Origin: Nautilus pompilius
Taxonomy: Eukaryota; Mollusca; Cephalopoda; Nautilida; Nautilidae
NCBI GenBank assembly: GCA_018389105.1
Contig: JACATO010001117.1
Location: 861,635-925,634 of the forward strand
DNA: 64,000 nucleotides
Direction of reading: 5' to 3'
In this document: piece by piece, positions 57,399-64,000 of the stretch
Layout of the letters: the number at the start of each line of letters is the position of its first letter
Numbering within the stretch: position 1 is the stretch's first letter
The notes under the pieces: generated by a model
The model's database searches: none
Told to the model about the DNA's origin: nothing
Seen by the model: only the letters and a program-made list of their open reading frames with translations
Program-made: the position numbers and the translations under genes

Positions 57399-60300
57399 AG
57401 CTACTAATACTAGGAATCATTATAATAAATTAGGCTGGGGTTCCAGTGTGGTTAGATATCAAAAAGTATTCTTCACTAATTAGATTATTAATGAATGGAA
57501 TAAATTACCAGCAAATCTAGTTATGAGTACTATTAATCAATTTAGGAATCATTTTAAAAGCAATTTCCATTTCTTGGGGCCCTTTGCACACTAACGTAAA
57601 GTAGACTGAAGAATTCTGGCCTCCGGTGTGTATTTCTGCCACTCTGTAGAGTGGGTTTAGATGCAGTTGATTCGTTGATATCCATCCGCACTGGAAACTA
57701 ATGGACTTGTGCGAACGCACACACGAGACTCCAGACGTCTGTTCCTATTCGTCAGAACTATTAGCGTTTTCTAGACTACATTCTGCGAAAAGTGTGCAGC
57801 ATTGCCTCACTGCGAGCTGACAGCAGTCTTAAAAAAACTCACGATGTCGGGATGCTACATCTGTTGCTCTGTTATATTTGCCATCCGGGGAATGACTCAC
57901 TTCTAGGAAAGAAAAGGAAAGACCAGAGCCACTGGGTTTCATTTGGGAAGTAAAAAAACACTACCTAGAGAATTGAAAGTTTCGCGACTGGGCCCCGTTA
58001 GAACTTATAATTTTGGACAGTTTTAAATTAACCCTTAAGTTACAGCGATCCCACGCCAAATTATCGAATGTTCAATTTTAAAAATATTGTGGTAAAAGCC
58101 GATTGGGAAATTAGTCAGTAATTATTTTGTCTTTTTCATGCACGTAAAGACTTTTACACTGCTGCCAATAAGACGACGTCCGGTGGGTCTCTGTCAGATG
58201 TCGGTCGCTTCGCTCACAGGCCGTCCAGTCACGCAGCGTAACATGACTGTAGGCTCTCACCTGGTGCCAGAACGGTTTGCTGTCTTTTCGTTACGAATTA
58301 GACATTATGTAAAGCATAAAAATGGATGAAGGGTCAAAGAAGTATTCATGAAGAACGACCTTCTTAAAGTTTATATAAAACCCACTGTTATTCTAAAATT
58401 GCAAAAGTCGTAGTTAGGTTCCAGGGGCTCTTATCAAGACTTGGTTGAGAACAGTCGCACTGACATTTACTGTTAAATCACAACACCTCTCTTTATAGTT
58501 TCTATTACAGCACTGGTGGCGTGCTTAATTCTTATTTTTTCTTCCGAACCAGCGAGCCTTTAATCTAACACAGATGGGTTGTTTTACTTCTTCTTCCGAG
58601 AACTCTAAAAACGAAGGAAAGATCGCCAGGGATACGCCCACACAGAAATATTTTAAAGTACAACAACAACGACAAAAGAGGACAAATGTCTTAGTGACGG
58701 AGGGAAAAGAATAGAGTCTGATTTTAGCCGAGTCTTAGAACGTAAACAGTGAAATCACTCGGAGAGTTTATATTTTTGTTAAAGCAACCTTATGGTAGAG
58801 AATAGAGTACAATTTCTCTTCCCTTAGGATAGCAGATAACTAATTAGTATACTATGCATTATTTGAAGTTATTAGATATTAAAGATGCGTAAAGAACGAA
58901 AGACAGGGATACAAACTCCGTAACGTTATCTGTATTAGTTGCAAATGTAAGAGAAGAGAAATGTCACGTGGTTCCTGAATCCTAGTAATTTAATGCCTGC
59001 AAACAGTTAGCATTGTGTGTACTGCTGGTTTTAATCTTTGTAATGGTGCAAAATAAGAATTTATAATTTTGTACTTCCAGCGAATGTCATGAGCAGAACT
59101 GATGCCACGTTAGAATTATACTAGATGTATTGTATTACGCTTTATTTATGAAGTATCTGGGTTATCACTTTCAAGTTTCTATGGCATATATAAAGTGAAA
59201 TAAGTAAATAAAAATTATTATGATTTATTTGTTTAAATTATAAGCAAGCAAAAACGAAAAGGGTTTTCAGTACATCTATGCTTTACCTAGGTTGTTCTTC
59301 AATCCTGCAATTTATACAAAATTACTCATGACAGGGAAACAATAAAATGGGAGGTAGGTAACTACTGACCGAGTGACTTGTGAAAGCATTCGTCATACAG
59401 TCGTTTTCTTCAGAATTTGGCTTAATTGAACAAACATTTATTTGTAAAGGTTTTCATGAATATTACGAATGAAAAATACAATTTTAGATTGTTTCGACAG
59501 AGTTTAAAAAGCGGTCAGAAATAATATTTATTTGTTTACTGAAACATGAAACCAAGAATCTTGGACGATGTATCCTCACTAAGATATAAATTTATCAGTT
59601 CACTCAGTTATGCTGTCTTAATGGTTCATGTATTTAAAAAAGACGCTAAAATCTCCCCCCAAAAAGGTTTTATTGTAAATTGGTACCATTTTAATTCGGT
59701 TTCAGTGAAAAAAATTCCTAATTACAAATTAACAAACCCATAAAAACAATGGAGTATTTTCACATGTCGTTATTCCGGAGACCGCCAAGTCACGCCATCT
59801 TGCACAACTATGACGCCAGGCCGACGCCTCATACATCTATGACGACCTCGAAGTTGTTTGAAGTCATTTTGACAGGACGACAGCAAAACTGCCGTTCATC
59901 AAGATTTCAGATTTAATAAAATTTAAAAAAAAAAAAAGAAAAAAAGATGACAGAATAATAAAGTAGAAAGATGTTTTTATGTATTAATAATATAATTCCT
60001 TTCAAATATACCTAACATTTTAGGGCAGATATGTCCGGGGGGGTGGGGCATCGGGGACAAAATAAATCCATCTTGACACGATCTTCAAAGACTTCCACAA
60101 ATATCCAGAGACCCATCTCTATGTGGTGTTTCCGTGACATTAAACAGTAAATGTCTTCTAACCTTCATGTGGCCATGACGCGGTTTTTCTTGTTTTAAGT
60201 TCTTTATAGCGGCAGCCGTTAAAGATGAATTTCCATCCACTGTAAGGAAACAACACAAAGTTTATTATCTACCAATTAACCACAAGAAATAACTGTGTTT

Positions 60301-60898
60301 CGCTTATATTTACGTCAGTATATCTAGATTTTTTTTTTTTTTTTAAACCGGAACCTTCCGCAGTTTAATTATTCCGTGTAAAATCAACCACCGGATAACT
60401 TCAGAAAGATGGCATAGCTACACGAAAGTACGAACATTCGGGATTTAATATTAAAAAATCCCCCCCCGCCTTTTCTCTATAAAAGCAACAATCTATAAAA
60501 AATCTTTTTTGGCAAATAATTAACGTTGAGGAAGCCCGTGGTGTTAAGATAATACAACTTTGACAAATAGACTTTAATGGAAAATAAACTTTACACACAC
60601 ACACACACACCCCAACCCAACACGCAGAGGTTTTGTTTATAACGAGTTTAGGGAGCCACTCGGATGAAGCAGCCCACCCAGGGAGGGAGAGAGCGCGCTT
60701 GTCTACGTTGCACCGGATAGCACTCCAAACCTCTGGGCAAAACAACAAAAAACCACCAACTAGCATCTTTTTGTATCCGTCCCTCATACATCCTCCTCCC
60801 TAGAAAGATCCAAGCAGGAGGGTTTCCCACAGCCAGCAAGGTGGGATGGGAACTCGGTTAACCGCTGATACGGGTCGCCTCCCCTTCTTTCCAGACCA
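57399..60898. other. unassigned AT-rich sequence
   Basis: No gene or element recognised. A (CA)n run lies at 60592-60611. The 128-codon minus frame at 60401-60787 crosses it and has no domain. Confidence 0.45.
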
Positions 60899-61255
60899 TT
60901 AAAATAGCTCCAGTTCAGAAGTCGTGGCCCTCTCGTCAAACGATGCCGCCTCCCACCACTGTCGGGCCAAACATACAGATAATTGACACGGGTGCGCCCG
61001 GGAGGTATAATTGGAGTTCGTGAAGTTTTCGGCCACCTGATTGACGTCTTCTAGATTGCCTACCTGAAAATTAGCCGGACTGTATATATCCCTGTGAACT
61101 TTTCTTTTCACGCCTGCTGCCAAACCGTACCATAGGGTCCGTCTTGTCTTCGGAATTCCCACGAAAGGCAGAGCACCTGATAAAGCTCGCCTTTTGTCTG
61201 TACATAACCCTAAAGTTGCCCCCAAACAGAATACAGAAAACCCCCTCTCACTCAT
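60899..61255 (-). CDS. 118-codon ORF, product unknown, doubtful
   Basis: An ATG at 61255 opens a frame of mixed composition (MSERGFSVFCLG..., VGNLEDVNQVAENF..., ERATTSELELF) ending at 60899. There is no codon bias, no recognised domain and no splice context. It is listed because it is one of the longer frames not caused by a repeat. Confidence 0.12.
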   Translation of the reverse strand: MSERGFSVFCLGATLGLCTDKRRALSGALPFVGIPKTRRTLWYGLAAGVKRKVHRDIYSPANFQVGNLEDVNQVAENFTNSNYTSRAHPCQLSVCLARQWWEAASFDERATTSELELF

Positions 61256-62600
61256 CTACACGTGCACAGCAAAACTACATAATTCATCAGCCTTAACGAC
61301 GATTTCTCCAATACTTCGGCATCCATCAACAATGTCACACATCTGTAGTCTACTTATTTGGTTTACAACTCCACGGAAGATAACAACTTTCGCTTCTGAC
61401 TAATTTAAAGTAATGTATTCTTTTTTAAGTAAACAAAACAGAAATGTCATTTTAACCAAGGGTACTTTATTTTCTACCCGTTTGTTTATCCTAGAAGTCA
61501 GTCGGCTCTCGGATTAAAGCCAGTAACAGACCCTTTTTTAAGACAATCGGTTTGGAAGGTATTCATAACATTTCAGAAATTATTCATTACAAAGCTAACC
61601 TTCATGTAAGAAAAAAAAAAGTTTATTTGAAATAAAATGATTTAAAATCATAACCGTAATCTGTTCTTAATGTCTTTCCATAGATAGAAATACTGTCACC
61701 TTGTTGAAAGATTAATGCTGTTGCTGAAGAAAACAATAACAGCTATTTAAAAGATATGCAATACAACTACCATCTATCAGCCCCGCACCCACAGACAACA
61801 TAAGGCCTCAACAGTGCTGAAAAACGACGAAGTCACGTCCCTTATGAGACATGCGAGTACATTGAAACAAGGAAGTCAAAACAAATACACCAGACATCAT
61901 CACCATCGTCATCAAGGAGGAGAAGAAGAGGACGTGGCCCCCTTGTAGATGTGACGACGCCATCAGAAAGAAATGTATCCATTATAGAGACAGCTGAAAT
62001 ATGAGGGTTTATTCCAGATAGAAATTATCATAAATCTGAGAGATTAGAAACATCGACAGCTGCCAGTTGTGATAGGAGGAGCGAATGGATTGGCTAACAA
62101 GAAGATGGCGAAGAACATCAGCAAAATATCTGGAAAAATCAACATTGCAGAGCTCTAGAACATCCCATACACTTAGGAAGGTACTTTCCATAAATTAAAT
62201 TCAGCATCCACCTTAGGACCGTAAAATGGACCCAGTCGAGTACATATTATATATTTTTAAAAAATGATGATAATTAGATATCCAGCATGTACACACAATT
62301 TTACAAAATTTTCATATTCTTTAACTCAGTTTTTTTCTTTTTAAAAAAAATATCTACTCACACCCAGTTTAAATCCCAGTCTTCCCAGCTGAAAAAAATA
62401 AGTACAAAATCACCAATTACACAAAGTATTGGAAATAATTAGGGAAATGAAAACAGCGCAAATAATAAGAAATTGCAAATTGAGAGACGCACGCATAACA
62501 TACACAATGCATTACTCCAGAAAATATACGAAAACAAAATGAATCATTTGTACGGTGTATTATTATTTAGTAAGTGAGCCCTTTACTTTATATAGATCAC
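61256..62600. other. unassigned AT-rich sequence
   Basis: No gene or element recognised. Confidence 0.5.
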
Positions 62601-62604
62601 GACC

Positions 62605-63390
62605 CCTTGTTTTCAAGCTCCCACACATGTTACCAGTGTACGACAGTAGAATGTTTTTTCCAAAAAACCCTGTAGCACTTTCCACAATTCATCCAAAGTG
62701 TTTGGTTGCTGTTTGACTTCCTCAGTAGCCATATAATCCCCATATAGCCTCAACGGTGTACATATTGGCACCTGGTACAGGCCGAGGCATCTCTGTGAGT
62801 GTTCCATCAGCCTCTTTACGTTCCAGGTAGTTTTTCAGCACATCGTCTGTAGTTGTGCTTGGGGCCGTTGTCATGTTGGAAGATAAAATTCCCGCCAGAT
62901 GAGATGTTTTTCCAGAGGGAATAACACGGTGGATGAGAACCTGCCTCTACCTGTCGGCACACCCTCGACACTTCTGGCCAACATGCGGCCTCCACGCTTG
63001 TACCGATCCACTCCCGCGCTTCGCTGTATCTATTGTACGCTGACTGTCACATCGATTTCGTTAAATGGCACCTGCCACCCATTTCATCCTCTTCCTTTTG
63101 GTTGGCGCGTGTCCCGCCGGTTCTTGAAGTAGCATTAACACCTGTCTGTACTTGCAGCCTTGGGCATTGGCAAAACCTTTGCTGGCTTGTCCCCTATCGT
63201 GTAGGAAACATACCCTGAGCTACCCCCATCAGGTCTACTGTCAGCAGTACCACTTTCACGTGTCGCCCTCAGAGTCTTGCACACAGCTTCTTCTGAAACG
63301 CCGGCTGCAGTTTACCTCACGGAGCAGCCTTCACCAGCTAAGACTGAGTTCCGTACCCTTGTCACGTGATATTTCCTTCCCAGAAGTCAT
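62605..63390 (-). pseudogene. Tc1-like transposase fossil
   Basis: From an ATG complementary to 63388-63390 the readings, spread over several frames, are MTSGKEISRDKG, then LAGEGCSVR, a stop, TAAGVSEEAVCKTLRATRESGT (the first helix-turn-helix of Tc1 transposases). After a poorly conserved stretch come GGNFIFQHDNGPKH (second catalytic Asp, about 62862-62905), a KNYLERKEADGTL stretch, VEAIWG (the Glu of the DDE triad) and finally NTLDELWKVLQGF with LVTCVGA at the C-terminus (62613-62720). The span is about 260 codons against roughly 340 for intact Tc1 transposases, so part of the middle, probably including the first Asp, is lost. Stops and frame changes show it is dead. Terminal inverted repeats were not identified. 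Confidence 0.85.
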
Positions 63391-64000
63391 AGCATTCCAC
63401 AGACTGCAATAATCAATGTCAGTGCCCACAGCCCTCCTTCAGGCGTGGTCGGCACTTCCTGACTGCTGACGCAGTAAGCAATGACAGTGTCCCTAAATCA
63501 ACACGCGACTGCGCCATCGAACATTTCATTTTTGCACGTGAGATGCGATTCTATCACGTGATATTCTCGTTTTATACCGATTTTTCCGTCGGTTTCTTTA
63601 TTCGTTTCCAATACACTATATTTTACATCATAAACTTCTACCCAAAATCTCCGTGAGTCAGAGTCAGTTTGATTTAGGTTTTGGTAAACCGATCTTCTGT
63701 GTAGTATTTCTGTTTTATTTTATACACTAACAGTAGAAACTTGAAGCCGTTGTATTAGACACTGATAAGTTCTGATCTTTCATTGATAAAAAAATACATA
63801 AATAATTTAAGTTCTTGAAAAACTGTTCTATCCCCCAGCCCAAAGTACTGCAGAGATAACCTCTATATTTATCCCATTATCTGTGACACGTCCTACATTG
63901 TATATGCTACCGGCTTTAAATTTCATAGCTTCCTGCTGCTATCTGGCCCCGCTGCTCCAAACAGCAACTGACCCTCGTATCACCGCTTTTGAATCCTACC
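63391..64000. other. unassigned sequence
   Basis: Upstream flank of the Tc1 fossil, probably including its lost terminal repeat. No gene is recognised. gcacgtgagatg and atcacgtgatat near 63534-63563 carry E-box-type CACGTG. Confidence 0.45.

Noticed and set aside
1..64000. CRISPR array or prokaryotic operon content
   Set aside because: No evenly spaced repeats with unique spacers and no dense ribosome-site-linked genes; the tandem arrays are continuous eukaryotic satellites.

Overview
The window looks like non-coding DNA from an animal nuclear genome. It is AT-rich, full of microsatellites, contains tRNA-derived SINEs and decayed DNA transposons, and has no bacterial-style gene packing. The SINE heads, the transposon families and the very long CT-rich satellites suggest a lophotrochozoan, perhaps a mollusc. 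That is an inference; no single-copy host gene was recognised that would fix the taxon. I see no complete host protein-coding gene, no rRNA or tRNA gene and no CRISPR array.

The best supported coding-derived features are three dead DNA transposons. (1) A pogo/Tigger-like element lies at about 11.7-14.6 kb on the minus strand. Its transposase has a helix-turn-helix N-terminus, a DDD catalytic core and a C-terminal PHD-like zinc finger, and is broken by one in-frame stop and three frameshifts. A 16-bp unit recurs around it, including a perfect 32-bp palindrome. (2) A hAT-family fossil of the GTF2IRD2/ZBED-like type lies at about 16.6-17.6 kb on the plus strand. (3) A Tc1-like fossil lies at about 62.6-63.4 kb on the minus strand. 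At least four tRNA-derived SINE copies can be recognised (4.47, 14.6, 15.7 and 57.2 kb). Three share a body resembling the V-SINE central domain; the fourth has a tail resembling RTE-type LINE/SINE ends. Weaker SINE-like pieces occur near 9.1, 22.0, 33.7 and 38.9 kb.

The most unusual structure is a family of satellites built from CT runs and TATATA joined by the palindrome TGACGTCA, the CRE/ATF consensus. Arrays occur at 10.46, 22.9-23.84 and 36.6-37.35 kb, with a variant (ACTAACGTC) at 1.48-2.22 kb. The 36.6-kb array largely alternates two spacer types.

At 52.19-55.46 kb a 1.6-kb segment is tandemly duplicated. The copies differ by only three substitutions and two indels and are bounded by GT repeats, so this is either a very recent duplication or an assembly artefact.

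Several short segments have splice-site-like borders and a strong bias to G/C at codon third positions (19.2, 22.8, 23.9, 24.4, 27.2, 41.0 and 50.4 kb). They are listed as low-confidence exon candidates. The 50.4-kb segment reads like the end of a homeodomain recognition helix, but two near-invariant residues are missing. A CpG-dense block with an NRF1-type site at 41.6-42.45 kb is the best promoter candidate. The rest of the window is unassigned.
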